Below, piece by piece: positions 44,057-54,034 of a DNA stretch of 64,000 bases (positions are counted from its first letter, which is position 1; each line of letters starts with the position of its first letter). Origin of the DNA: Forficula auricularia (taxonomy: Eukaryota > Arthropoda > Insecta > Dermaptera > Forficulidae); NCBI GenBank assembly GCA_024734495.1, contig JALMQS010000895.1, positions 186,001 through 250,000 of the forward strand. The letters are read 5' to 3'. The notes beneath the pieces are model-generated. The model had not been told where the DNA came from and did no database searches. It worked only from the letters and a program-made list of their open reading frames with translations. The translations under genes and the position numbers were made by a program.

Positions 44057-44200
44057 GAGACGAGACTATTTTCTAGTAAATCCGAGCTGTTATGGATGGT
44101 TTTTATTACATTCCCGTGGGGATGAATAAAGCTATTTTGATATGTAATAAAAATCATCGATAACAGCTCGGATTTACTAGATATGATTTTTTCTTGTCTC
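44057..44200. repeat. 144 bp fold-back element
   Basis: Arms GAGACGAGACTATTTTCTAG and complement, with ATAACAGCTCGGATTTACTA in both, around a short unique centre at about 44112-44140. Possibly a small MITE; ends unresolved. Confidence 0.5.
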
Positions 44201-44211
44201 TTATATTTAAA

Positions 44212-44880
44212 GGTACGTTTTCCTCAATGCGACCATCACGATGATCGTTTAACAATAATCGTGCAACGATAATCGTTGAGCACTATTTCTTTGTATTTCT
44301 TATGGAGCTGTTTTCTTTCGAGCAACTCCGGTAGAGTCGTTAACCACGATCGTTCGTCTGGAATAGTCGTTCAGGAAAAGGGTGAATATAATCTTCAGTT
44401 GCTAACGTTTATTTTTTGAGAGAAAACCTATGTATCATGGCTTCTACATTTTTCCGAAGCGGATGAGGAAATTCTCGTGGAGGAAGTGGCGAATCATCCC
44501 TCACTGTGGCAGCTTTTTACAAAGACCAACAAAAAACTTTTTGTTGTCTTCGCGCAGATGGACAGCAACCCATTTTTGATACAGTGTGTCTTCATTTTTG
44601 AGCTCAAACATACGGTGTTTTTTCTCATCCCATACGTATAAAGAAGTATTTTGTTGTTTTCCATCTCCTCAATCAAAAGATATTTAAGTAATAATCTTTT
44701 ACCTCTACTCAAATTTAAACTCATTTTGTTAAATTTAAGACGAAGTGACTGCGAATGAAAAATCAATAAACTACAGACGTTCCGAGCAAAATTTGTGACC
44801 AATGATGATCGTTCAACGTTTATCGTTCAATAATATTTAATGCACGATCATCGTGATAGTCGCACCGAGCAAAACGTATC
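44212..44880. mobile_element. Fold-back DNA element, possibly Harbinger-derived
   Basis: The ends GGTACGTTTTCCTCAATGCG and, inverted, GATACGTTTTGCTCGGTGCG, with AATCGT/ACGATT-rich subterminal repeats. It encloses about 520 bp with a 102-residue antisense frame (44494-44802). The LLKYLLIEEMENN segment is vaguely reminiscent of HARBI1 N termini. That reading is tentative. Confidence 0.5.
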
Positions 44881-45307
44881 TTGAGAGTAAAATTTGCGAT
44901 CGTAGAATGCTCAACTATATATAAAAATATTCAGAATCCTATCGACTATCTATTAGAATAAAAAACAAAAACAAACCTACGGGTGTTGAGTTTCTCCCTT
45001 GCTTGGAATCATCATACCAATTTTCTCCATTCAAAATTACTTAAAATTGCATTTATTTGTATATATTTTACAAATCGAATATGTAGATAAAACAATTGTA
45101 TTCGAAATTATTTTTTATTTATTAATCAATATATTTTAGCTAAAGGCTTATATAATATATATTATTTAATTTTATCCTGAACGGCAAAAACAAGTCCAAT
45201 CTTGTTTGATCGAATTAATAAATTGTTCAATCGGATACTTATATGAGTACCCTTTTGATTATTATACTATTAGACATTTGTATATTAACTAGTACTAATT
45301 ATTACAG
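44881..45307. other. Intron-like AT-rich sequence before an exon
   Basis: No element recognised. It ends in a weak pyrimidine tract and ATTATTACAG acceptor. Confidence 0.4.
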
Positions 45308-45454
45308 GGTTCAGAGGCCACTCCCCATCCAGGGTACCCAGAGCCCTTGCGACTGGAAGTGTGAGCCCCTCCAGGCCAAAGTGACGCTCCCAGGAACAAG
45401 TTCGCACCAGTATGGACTCTCCAGTGATAGTGCTCGCACCCACGCCTCTTCCAG
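45308..45454 (+). CDS. Internal coding exon of an unknown host protein
   Basis: Acceptor ATTACAG, donor CAG|GTGAGA. Only one of three frames is open throughout (48 codons plus split codons at both ends, phase 2 in and out). It reads VQRPLPIQGTQSPCDWKCEP... to ...SARTHASS, Ser/Pro/Gln-rich with GC-rich third positions unlike the AT-rich surroundings. It joins in frame to the exon at 45665. No domain recognised; likely a disordered part of a larger protein. Confidence 0.7.
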
Positions 45455-45664
45455 GTGAGATTTCTTCCATTATTTATTTGAATATTTATTATTCTACCTA
45501 TTCCTTATTTATATACGATATCTATATCACATTTAAACAAATATAAATATATTATCAATAGATATTAATATTTCTTAAACATAACTATAATTAATAATTA
45601 ATAACTCATATTAGGTATTATAAATGATTTATATAAAATTATATTATATTTTTTAAATTTTCAG

Positions 45665-45748
45665 CTTCTATCCGAGTCAAATTACGGAGAACATCGGCCA
45701 CCAGATGAGCTCCAAAAGCCGTTCAAACGATCTTCACATCATACTGGG
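45665..45748 (+). CDS. Internal coding exon, continues 45308 exon
   Basis: Acceptor TTTCAG, donor GGG|GTGAGT; 84 bp. Continuing the upstream frame it reads S-FYPSQITENIGHQMSSKS then RSNDLHIILG, leaving in phase 2. A second frame is also open and leaves in phase 0, so the frame choice rests on the junction to the upstream exon. Intron between the two exons: 210 bp. Confidence 0.7.
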
Positions 45749-45950
45749 GTGAGTTTTGAAAAAAATTTCATTTTCAACTAGTTTTTGTCTAAATGCAAAC
45801 AATTCTAATACTCGATACTCATCGTAGTATTTTTTATTTTGTTAAAAATAGTCTTACAGCTCAAATTATTCATTTATTTTAAAAATTCCTTCTGAAATTT
45901 GAATTGATTAAGGTCATTTTAAAGCAAAATACTGATTAATATAGTATATA

Positions 45951-46601
45951 TTAGGGTGCTCATTATTTTGGATATTTTCGAATATTTACGCTGAAAGGGC
46001 TCATATGGCTAGAAATAAATTTAAAAAAAATCCCCCCATGTTTCAAGTCTCTATCTATCTCAATTTTATCCTAGTAATACACGGCGATTAATTTTCCCAT
46101 CTAAATAACATCAGGTTTTGGCATAAAACGATTAATTTTTTATTCCGGGCAAAGTAAAGGTTCAAAAAATTTGAAACTCTGTAGACTTTATTCTTATAAT
46201 AGTAGATATCATTCAGAATTTTTAAAGATTTTTAACTATTATAATTTTGGAGTTACAGCTAGATAAAATACTGCTATATCTTAGAATTAGTAAGTTATAG
46301 ACTCCAAAATTATAATAGCTAAAAATCTGTAAAAATTCAGAGAGATAACTACTATTATAAGGATAATGTCTAGAGAGTTTCAAATTTTTTGAATCATTAC
46401 TTTGGCCGAATAAAAAATTGATCTTTTAATGCCAAAAACCCCATGTTATTTAGATGGGAAAATTAATCGCTGTGTAGAAATGTTAAAATTGAGATAGAGT
46501 CTTGAAACTTGGGGGATATTTTTTATTTTTATTTATTTCTAGCCATATGAGCCCCTGTCAGCGTAAATATTTGAAAATATCTAAAACAAGGAGCACCCTA
46601 A
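45951..46601. mobile_element. Fold-back element F1, complete
   Basis: 651 bp palindrome with ends TTAGGGTGCTC and GAGCACCCTAA. The arms of about 310 bp meet near 46280 (TTGGAGTTACAGCTAGATAA). It lies within the intron after the 45665 exon. No ORF. Partial copies occur at 237, 10625, 41300, 48110 and 51840. Confidence 0.7.
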
Positions 46602-46676
46602 TTTATGTACAAATGTACCTACAGAGAATTTGATTTTTGTCCCCTTTTTGGCCGCTGGAGGCCACAATATCCGATT

Positions 46677-46985
46677 TTATTATTTTGATTAGTTATGTCC
46701 ATCGATTAAATTATTAAAGTTGTTATCGGGAAATAAGGACTATATTTTTTATGCAGATAATTTATATTTTATTGCCAACTTTTCATCAACTTTGTTGACT
46801 TCTTCAGGGATCAAATAGTTATCTTTCCCCGCATATTTGTCATTTTTATAATTATTCTTTCTTAGTAAAAATAACAAGGCAAGTCATTAACATCAATCAG
46901 ATATGCAGGGAAGATAACTATTTGAGCCCTGAAGAAGTCAACAAAGTTGACGAAACGTTGGAAATAAAATATAAAATATTTGTAC
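46677..46985. mobile_element. Ribozyme palindrome, copy of the 43.3 kb element with both arms
   Basis: The left arm parallels 43336-43535 and has a damaged core on the minus strand (46775-46812, GTTGATGAAAAGTT). The right arm (46903-46985) is inverted and has an intact core. Both arms keep the CTTCTTCAGG / CCTGAAGAAG word. Confidence 0.65.
46926..46962 (+). ncRNA. Hammerhead-ribozyme-like motif
   Basis: CTGAAGA, extra A, perfect six-base stem II GTCAAC/GTTGAC with AAA loop, GAAAC, GTT; stem I reduced to CC/GG. Confidence 0.55.
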
Positions 46986-47026
46986 CAAAGATTTCAATTT
47001 GCCGATGGTAGTAGTTTCAAATTTTC

Positions 47027-47194
47027 CTAGAAAATCATAAGATGGTGTCATCTATTAAAGCCAGATGGCCCGGATTACTGTTACTGGCACTCGGGTTCAA
47101 TTCCCGAGGGGGTGAAAAACAACTCTTCTGACATATAATTTAAAATATTCCATTCCATCGAATTTAATAGATGACACCATCTTATGATTTTCTA
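47027..47194. mobile_element. TIR element with tRNA-like core, copy 2
   Basis: Same terminal repeats as 27094-27320 (TAGAAAATCATAAGATGGTG) around a plus-strand tRNA-like segment (GCCAGATGGCCCGGATTACT, B box GGGTTCAATTCC). One arm is shortened. About 35 bp outside the left end also match the flank at 27321-27360. Confidence 0.65.
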
Positions 47195-47204
47195 TAAAAT
47201 ATAG

Positions 47205-47246
47205 TCTATTTTTTTTTTTTTTTTTTTTTGGCTTTTCGGCCTTTCT
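47205..47246 (-). repeat. SINE S1 tail fragment
   Basis: A T run followed by GGCTTTTCGGCCTTTC, the 3' end of family S1 on the minus strand, directly joined to other repeat sequence. Confidence 0.55.
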
Positions 47247-47249
47247 TTT

Positions 47250-47880
47250 TTTTGGGCCTATGTTACCTCATATCTCCGCCAATTGTGAACCGATTTAAAA
47301 AAAAATTTGCATTGGGTTCAGTCTACCTTCGATTGGTCCCATTTTTTTCATATATATTAGACCTTTTTTGTTAGGTTTGTTCAGGCCTAACTTCTTTGTT
47401 TATGAACCGATTTCGATGATTTTTTTTTATTGGAAAGGGGTATCTTAGGGATGGTCCCATATTAATTTGGTCAAGTTCTGATGATATGATCACTATTAAT
47501 AACATCACTAAAAAGTAGAAAAATAAAACCGACTTCAAAAAATTAAATGCAACAAATAAAATATACTAAAAGGTATAAAATAATTATTATCTTATTTAGT
47601 TACAACTAAACTACGAAATATTAACATGAAATTACTTTTTGAAGTCGGTGCCAAACAAACTATACCTATAAGCGAGCGTACCCGCCAAACGTACTAAGTA
47701 AGATCCGTCGAGTGCGATTCATATAAATGTATATGTTTGATACCGACTTCAAAAAGTAATTTCATGTTAATATTTCGTCGTTTAGTTGTAACTAAATAAG
47801 ATAATAATTATTTTATACCTTTTAGTGTATTTTATTTGTTGCATTTAATTTTTGAAGTCGGTTTTATTTTTTTCTTAAAA
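47250..47880. mobile_element. MITE with AAAACCGACTTCAAAAA ends, copy 1
   Basis: The inner palindrome 47524-47870 has ends AAAACCGACTTCAAAAAAT and complement, with CGAAATATTAACATGAAATT in both arms. The adjoining 47250-47520 (ATATCTCCGCCAATTGTGAA, CATATCATCAGAAC complement) recurs inverted at 51256-51540. This terminus is common in insect genomes to my knowledge. Confidence 0.6.
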
Positions 47881-47884
47881 ATTA

Positions 47885-48100
47885 TTTTTATGTCCACCTT
47901 TCCGGACAGCTCGAGAAACTTAATGGGTGGGTTAGGCGGGTATGTTCATGTGAGAGCTGGCCTGGGCCGCACAGTATGTTGCAGCTCTCATAATTGGCCA
48001 ACTGCGGCGGATCAGTGTTGAAGAGCTTTGAATAACCCGGGCCTCTTCCCGACGAAGTTATGCCTGATGGCGGTCACGTGGGAAGACTAGACTATAGCAA
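47885..48100. other. GC-richer block of unknown origin
   Basis: GAGAGCTGGCCTGGGCCGCA, TTGGCCAACTGCGGCGGATC and GACGAAGTTATGCCTGATGG suggest an old coding or LTR/LINE fragment, but no frame gives a recognisable protein. Confidence 0.3.
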
Positions 48101-48109
48101 TATTTTATC

Positions 48110-48405
48110 CAGCTTTAACTCCAAAATTATAATAGCTAAAAATCGGTGAAAATTCTAAAGGATAGCTACTATTATAAGGATAACGTGTACAGAGTTTAAA
48201 ATTTTTTGAACCAATTTTTTGGCCTGAATAAAAAGTTGATCGTTCAATGCCAAAAACCCCATGATATTTAGTTTGGAAAATTATAACGCTGTTGGGCACA
48301 GGATAAAATTGAGATAGGACTTGAAACTTGGGGGATATTTTCTTTTATTTATTTCGAACCATATGAGCCCCAGGCAGTATAAAAATTCGAAAAAGGACCA
48401 CCCTA
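48110..48405 (-). repeat. Fold-back element F1 fragment
   Basis: One arm of F1, ending GACCACCCTAAA. Confidence 0.55.
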
Positions 48406-48409
48406 AATT

Positions 48410-48900
48410 AGATGCATAAGAAATTTCGATACATGTCCAGACAGGTCTGATCCCCCCGGCAGCCCCCCTGGGACCCTCCCCACTCCCGTTTGACCCATCC
48501 ACGCAAGTCAATCGGTCGAAGACGCCAATTTGTATCCATCGACCCCTCGCCATCAAAACTGCTACGCTCCATATATTTTCATCCCCTTGAACTACAAAAT
48601 TTAGTTTTTTTATTTTTGTGTCATTTTTTGAATTCGTTTTTGAAAAATTAAGCGAAAACTAATAAAATTAGATGGTAACCTATCTGAATTTTTAAACAAT
48701 TCTCTCTAGCCCTGTAATAGATTAGTGTTGAAACCTCTAGGCTTATGGTATATTTGTAGACTTCATATCCAATTTCTAAACAGGGAGAGCTAAATACATC
48801 TTTTGATTTTAAAAAATTAAACATATTACCAAATCAAATTTCAAATTGAAAAATTTCTAACCTCACCCTCCTCTGAAAATAAAAAATTGATATTAAATCA
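48410..48900 (+). repeat. Segmental duplication, intron part, copy 1
   Basis: Shares with 55700-56120, in the same order: TCCAGACAGGTCTGATCC / TCTAGACTGGTCTATCC, a C-rich stretch, GACGCCAATT...TCGAC...CGCCAT, TTGAATTCGTTTTTGAA-like sequence, and AAAACTAATAAAATTAGA / AAAACCAATCAAATTAGA then CTATCTGAATT. It lies upstream of the 50725 exon as its counterpart lies upstream of the 56977 exon. Confidence 0.65.
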
Positions 48901-49420
48901 TACTCATTGATTCATTGACTGAATGTAATTGAATAATCTTCTATATCAGTGTTTTTCAACCTTTTTCATGACGCGACCTCCTTAGTATGAAAAAAATTTA
49001 GCGACACCCGCTGTTTGAGAGACCAGGCTCGTGACTTTGTGTACAATTTTTCATTTTTTTTATATTAAAAAACACATAAAAACAGTTAAAAAGTATTGAT
49101 TTATTATTTATTTTTTATAAATCCTGATATAAATTAATAAAAAAATATATATATATATAAATATTGAAAAATGTATAATAAACCAATAAACCTACACAAA
49201 GTCACGTGCCGGGTCTGCCAGGCCCACCGGAAATGCGATATTTCAATACTAGATTAATAACGGGCCAATTAACCACAGAAGCTTTGAAGTATTTAATTAT
49301 ATTTGCTACTTCTTACTTGTGTGAGTTGACGTTTTCGTCAATCGCCCAAATAAAAAGTAAACAGTTAATTCATATAAATTTAGAAAACGATTTAATTCTA
49401 TGGTATGTTTTAGCAAAAAC

Positions 49421-49924
49421 CGAGGGGTGAACCGTGAGTGGAATTAGGTGTACACCGTCTTTGGAATTATGTGGAACTATTTTGGAATTCATTAGATAAT
49501 GGCCCTTCATCTATTGATTTTTTTTTAATGATATTGACGTGAGAAGAAGATACACCAGAAGGTCCATCCCCTAAAAGGCCTGTATGGGCTGGCCCCTCCA
49601 TCGTGAAAAGAACAGAGTAGAAGGAAAGAAGCCGGGATCACGAGCCAAATCTCAGAAAGTTAGATATAGTCCAATTTACTAAGTTTTTAGGGGCTTCGAG
49701 CAGTGGTAAATTCTCCGCGCGATAAATTAGGTTAAATTTATCTCCCACTTAATTTTTATTACCAGACCCTATACATACAGAAAAAATGTTTGGGTATAGC
49801 CGGGAATCGAACCCGAGACCTCCGGGTTGCCAGCCAGTTATGCTGACCATTACACCAGAGAGGCGGAAATTAAAGTGGAAGTGGAAGTAGGTGTACACGG
49901 TATTAGGTCGCGGTTCACCCCTCG
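49421..49924. mobile_element. CGAGG hAT MITE containing a SINE
   Basis: Ends CGAGGGGTGAACCGTGAGT and inverted CGAGGGGTGAACCGCGACC; duplication GCAAAAAC at 49413-49420 and 49925-49932. MITE sequence flanking the SINE aligns with the short form at 4149-4314 (GGAATTCATTAGATAATGG), so the minisatellite is absent here as well. Confidence 0.85.
49517..49867 (-). mobile_element. tRNA-derived SINE, family S2
   Basis: Minus strand: TGGTGTAATGGTCAGCATAA (A box), TCTCGGGTTCGATTCCCGGC (B box), body with GGAGAATTTACCACTG, and a tail (ACGATGGAGGGGCCAGCCC, CTTCTGGTGTATCTTCTTCT, CAATATCATT) ending in an A run. Second copy at 58852-59218. Confidence 0.85.
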
Positions 49925-50128
49925 GCAAAAACGGATCCACGGTCGGAGAAATTGGTTAACGAAAAACATTAAGTGAATGTGACTCATATTTATTTTGGTG
50001 ATTTGTGTTAACCTACAAATGTCCTTTAATTAATATTTTCTTAATCAAAATATATTTATAAATTTTTTTTTATTGAGGCATCTCGACCTCCCAGGGGGTC
50101 CCGAAGGAAGAAAAACACTGTTCTATAT

Positions 50129-50384
50129 TGAATGTAATGGAAGGCAGCCCAGAGGTAGTGAAATACAATGTTTCATTCATTGACCCTTTGAAACCCTGAA
50201 GAAGGAGGGAAAAATCCTCCGAAACGTCGGTTTGAAAGGAAAGGAGGAAGGATTCCAATAAATTACACCTTATTTGATTTGTGTTAATTTTTCTTTCCTC
50301 ACTACCTCTGGGCTGCCTTCCATTACATTCAATTAAAGTTTCTACCAGTCCGTCTCTCTCCAGAGAAAATTTCGTTGCAAAAAA
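50129..50384 (+). mobile_element. Ribozyme-bearing retroelement, sister of 40123-40420
   Basis: Bracketed by ACTGTTCTATAT at 50117-50128 and 50385-50396. Those 12 bases are the last four of the hAT element plus its target duplication, so this element inserted after the hAT. The arms TGAATGTAATGGAAGGCAGC and complement; right tail CTCTCCAGAGAAAATTTCGT. Confidence 0.85.
50191..50233 (+). ncRNA. Hammerhead-ribozyme-like motif, best preserved
   Basis: Stem I AAACC/GGTTT (pairing resumes beyond a mismatch), CTGAAGA, extra A, five-base stem II GGAGG/CCTCC with loop GAAAAAT, GAAAC, GTC. Same core on the opposite strand at 40225-40267. Confidence 0.65.
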
Positions 50385-50499
50385 ACTGTTCTATATCATT
50401 GAAAACTTTAACCAACTGATGAATTTGCATGAAAATTTTCATTATAGATCTCATTTATATTTAGTTAAATTAGTCTTAGAGTAGTGCAAAAAGCAAATG

Positions 50500-50640
50500 C
50501 ATGCCATTAATTAACCAACCTACAACGTTTCGACAATATATTTCGTCTTTCTCAAGAACTAAAAAAATAAACGATACAAAAATGAGTATCGATTACGTTG
50601 TACTATGGCTAATTAATGTCTTTTATTTGCTTTTTTCACA
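50500..50640. mobile_element. Small palindrome with ribozyme-like core
   Basis: Arms AAAAAGCAAATGCATGCCAT and ATGTCTTTTATTTGCTTTTT. On the minus strand near 50523-50560: CTTGAGA, AA, GAC/GTC stem, GAAAC, GTT. The core reads CTTGAGA, not CTGANGA. Confidence 0.5.
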
Positions 50641-50724
50641 CCCCTCAAAAACTTCTTCTACTATAATTTAAATGAAAATGTTCTATTTCGAAATGCTAAT
50701 CTTAGTTTTATATATTTTTTACAG

Positions 50725-50798
50725 GGCAAGCAATTTCGCCTTCACCATGGGAAGCGCTATCCTATGATCATCTCGGCTTCTTCGAGCGTCCTTCCAAT
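50725..50798 (+). CDS. Duplicated exon, frameshifted copy
   Basis: Acceptor TTTTTTACAG, donor AAT|GTGAGT; 74 bp. Aligned to 56977-57051 it shares the peptide MGSAIL (third-position changes only), then has one extra base giving TGA in that frame; omitting it, the similarity to the sister exon resumes (GF.ER). Entered in phase 2 from the 45665 exon it reads ASNFAFTMGSAIL then stop. Either a pseudo-exon, an alternative terminal exon, or a sequencing error. Confidence 0.5.
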
Positions 50799-50894
50799 GT
50801 GAGTTTCTATCTAATTAATATATTATTTTAGTACAATTTTGGTGGTCAGATTTAGATTTAAACAGCTTATTTAAAAAAATAATTTTTAAGAAAA

Positions 50895-51585
50895 AAATAA
50901 AACCGACTTCAAAAAATTAAATTCAACAAATAAAATACACTAAAAGATATACAATAATTATTATCTTATTTAGTTACAACTAAACCACGAAATATTAACA
51001 TGAAATTACTTTTTGAAGTCGGTGCCAAACATATACATTTTATGAATCGCACTCGACGGATCTTACTTAGTACGTTTGGAGGGTATGCTCGCTTATAGGT
51101 ATAGTTTGTTTGGCACTGACTTCAAAAAGTAAATTCATGTTTATATTTCGTCGTTTAGTTGTAACTAAATAAGATAATAATTATTTTATACCTTTTAGTG
51201 TATTTTATTTGTTGCATTTAACTTTTTGAAGTCGGTTTTATTTTTTTCTTAAAAGTTATTTTTATTTTTCTCTTTTTAGTGATGTTATTAATAGTGATCA
51301 TATCATCAGAACTTGACCAAATTAATATGGCACCATCTCTAAGATACCCCCTTTCGAATAAAAAGAATCATCGAAATCGTTTCATAAACAAAGAAGTTAG
51401 GCTTAAACAAACCTAACAAAAAAGGTCTAATGCCTATGAAAAAATGGGACCAATCGGAAGCTAGACTGAACCCAATGAAATTTTTTTTCAAAATCGGTTA
51501 AGAATTGGCGGAGATATGAGGTAACATAGGCACAAAAAAAATCAGTTGAATAGAGACCTCCTTTTTTGAAGTCGGTTAAAAATCG
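50895..51585. mobile_element. MITE with AAAACCGACTTCAAAAA ends, copy 2
   Basis: AAAACCGACTTCAAAAAATT at the left, an inner complement near 51220-51240, and a further GAAGTCGGTTAAAA at 51568-51581. The centre has the GTGCCAAACATATACATTT / AAACTATACCTATAAGCGAG block of copy 1 inverted. It lies in the intron 100 bp after the 50725 exon. Confidence 0.6.
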
Positions 51586-51839
51586 ACTTTCCATCTGGGA
51601 ATCATAACGAAAGTGTTATTTCATGCCTTTTACTAGCAAGTATTGTGAAAAAACGGCCATTTGTTAATTTTCAATTTTACTAATAAAAAAAAATAGGTTT
51701 TTTCAAATAACTCAAACAACTGCTTAAAATTAAGAGCTGAAAATTTAGGTGAATTATTTTTATTTGGTACCAAAACGATCCCCACAATGCTAATTGAAAA
51801 AGTCCAAGTAATAGTTCAAAAAATTTATACTTTATCCAC

Positions 51840-52215
51840 ATATATTGTAGCTATTGTTCAGAATTTTTACAGATTTTTAGCTAGTATAATTTTGGAGTTA
51901 TAGCTAGATAAATTACTGTTATATCTTAGGGTTAGTAAGTTAAAGTCTCCAAAATGATAATAGATAAAATTCTGTAAAAATTCCGAGAGATAGCTACTAT
52001 TATAAGGATAAAGTCTACAGTGTTTAAAATTTTTTGCACCATTACTTTGGTCGGAATAAAAAATTAATATTTCAATTGCAAAAACCCCATGTTATTTAGA
52101 TGGGAAACATGCAACGTTGTTCAGCAAAGGTTAAAATTGAGATTTTTTATTTATTTCGAACTATATGAGCCTCTGAAAGTATAAAAATTTGATAATACTT
52201 AAAATAAGGGCCATC
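51840..52215 (-). repeat. Fold-back element F1, partial
   Basis: Contains the centre and right arm of F1 (TTTGGAGTTATAGCTAGATA, CCCCATGTTATTTAGATGGG). The left arm is truncated. Confidence 0.55.
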
Positions 52216-52394
52216 CTTTATTTATCTTTATATTATTATATTAATTTAATCATTTAAATGTCAATCAACTAAGTACATCTATCTCATCAAAATTTAATGC
52301 GACGATTGTTATTGTTTAGTGTTACAAATTTGATTAAATTTATTTATTTTTGTACATATTTTGGTATGAAAATTAATTTTTCATTAAATAAACT

Positions 52395-53850
52395 GACACG
52401 TTTGTGGCCATCCACTTGACTTATACAACCTTCACTTATATTTAAAATTTAATAAAATTATATATAATCATGTCTAAGGGGGGGGGGTTAGTTTGTGCAT
52501 TTTTACACTTTTGGGAGCCCACTGATTATGTATACAAAATTTGGTTGAGTTTGCTCAAATGACCTAGATTTTTCATTTTTAACCCCTTAACCAACAATTG
52601 GCTGAGTTTGATACAAGGGCAAAGAATTTCATCATCCACCCACATTTTGGGCGGTTAGTTTTTCCATTTTTAGTTTTCTGATTATGTATACAAAATTTGA
52701 TTGAGTTTAGAACAAGAAACTATATTTTCATTTTTTCACCCCCCCCCCCCCCATTTTTAGCCGTTAGTTTTTGTATTTTTAGAGTTCTGTGGACCCACGT
52801 ATTATGTATACAAAATTTAGTTGAGTTTGGTACAAGGGTCTAGTTTTTTAATTTTTCACACCCGCTCTCCCCCATTTTGGGTGGTTAGTTTTGCATTTTT
52901 AGTCTTCTGGGGTCCCACTGATTATGTATACAAAATTTGGTTGAGTTTGCTCAAATGACCTAGATTTTTCATTTTTAACCCCTCCACACCCCATTAAATT
53001 TGGGTCGATATGCACCAAAATCTAATCAGCTCTTAATCTCATTGGACCAAAACTACCTGTGAAATTTGGTTTTCATATTCAAACTAGTTTTTGAGCTAGC
53101 TCGTCTACAAAAATTCGGAAACCCACAGACTAACAGACATTTTAACAAAACAATTATTATCTCAAAAAATATAATTTTTTTTGATGTCCACTTATTAAAG
53201 ACTATTTGTAGAGCAAAATGCCATAGTTTTGCTCAATTTTTTTAATCAAAATATTTTAGGCCGTTTTTGAGATATTTCGAAAAAAAAAGAAGCAAAAAAA
53301 ACCACTTTTTTTCATGCATTTTTTTTTTTTTTTTTTAATGCAATCGAATGCAAGAAGGGGTGCACCAGTAAAGATGCAGCCCCTATGGATCTCGAAAGAC
53401 CCTTGCATTACCGAAGAGAAGGGAAAGTTGATTAAGTGGAGAGGGTGTAGACGTAGGTGTCTATGCACTCCGGTTTTGAAGGTTTGAAGATTATAGGTGC
53501 TGGGAAAGATAGAGGCTGGAAGAGAGTTCCAGTTCCTTGAAGTCATCGGGATATATGTATTGGCGAATGAAGTGGTCCGGCACTTTTCTAGTTTGACCGC
53601 GAGAGAGTGTTGGGAGTCGGCAAAACGCGTGCTACGTGCAAAGCATGCTTTGGGGGAATTATTGATTTTATCTCATAAGAGCACCTGCCGTGATAGTATC
53701 TATAGAAAAGGGAAAGGGCAGAGACATCTCTTCGATGAGCCAGCGAGTCGAGGGAGTCGGTGAGGGTAGAATCGTCAATTAGCCTGATTACAATAGCATG
53801 ATTACAATTAGCATGATTACAATACTTGACCATACCCGTATGGTAAAGTA
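52395..53850 (+). mobile_element. TIR repeat RD with internal tandem units and a LINE insertion
   Basis: From GTTTGTGGCCATCCACTTGA to GACCATACCCGTATGGTAAA. 52460-52980 holds about four to five units of roughly 110-130 bp (GATTATGTATACAAAATTTG ... GGTTAGTTTTTGCATTTTTA), each with a C run. A LINE tail at 53319-53797 splits the element. Confidence 0.65.
53319..53797 (-). mobile_element. LINE 3' fragment inserted in repeat RD
   Basis: Minus strand: coding tail (SRNWNSLPASIFPSTYNLQ then FKTGVHRHLRL, 53400-53546), 3' UTR with CTTTACTGGTGCACCCCTTC and an A run (53321-53338 as T). GCATGATTACAAT words at both sides mark the split target. Confidence 0.7.
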
Positions 53851-54034
53851 AAAATTCTCGCTCCTCCCTGGCTGGAAACCGCTGATAATTAGATAGTTAA
53901 TTAAATGTAAAAATTAATTTTGAATAGTTTATTATTTCCAGAAACCATACCTAGACTTGGAAAAAGTTTTCACTTTTTACAATAATATTATTTTATTTTT
54001 CAATATTTTTATTATTTAGGTTTAGGGTATTTAA
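53851..54034. other. No recognised feature
   Basis: Short AT-rich spacer. Confidence 0.4.

Larger units (their letters stand above)
49205..49990 (+). pseudogene. hAT transposase C-terminal (hATC) remnant, split
   Basis: YLCELTFSSIAQIKSKQ, then LENDLILWYVLAKT, is the hATC pattern (YLCE.AFS....IKSK) found in ZBED5/FAM200-like hAT transposases. After the MITE insertion (49421-49924) the frame resumes with DPRSEKLVNEKH. No N-terminal domains; not functional. Confidence 0.8.
48947..50120 (+). mobile_element. hAT element with transposase remnant and nested insertions
   Basis: The ends CAGTGTTTTTCAACCTTTTT and, inverted, CAGTGTTTTTCTTCCTTCGG; 8 bp duplication TTCTATAT at 48939-48946 and 50121-50128. 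It carries a hAT dimerisation-domain remnant, a CGAGG MITE inside that, and a SINE inside the MITE. Inserted within copy 1 of the exon-containing duplication. Confidence 0.85.

Noticed and set aside
52460..52980. CRISPR-like array
   Set aside because: Units are contiguous diverged tandem repeats in a eukaryotic transposon, with no repeat-spacer regularity.
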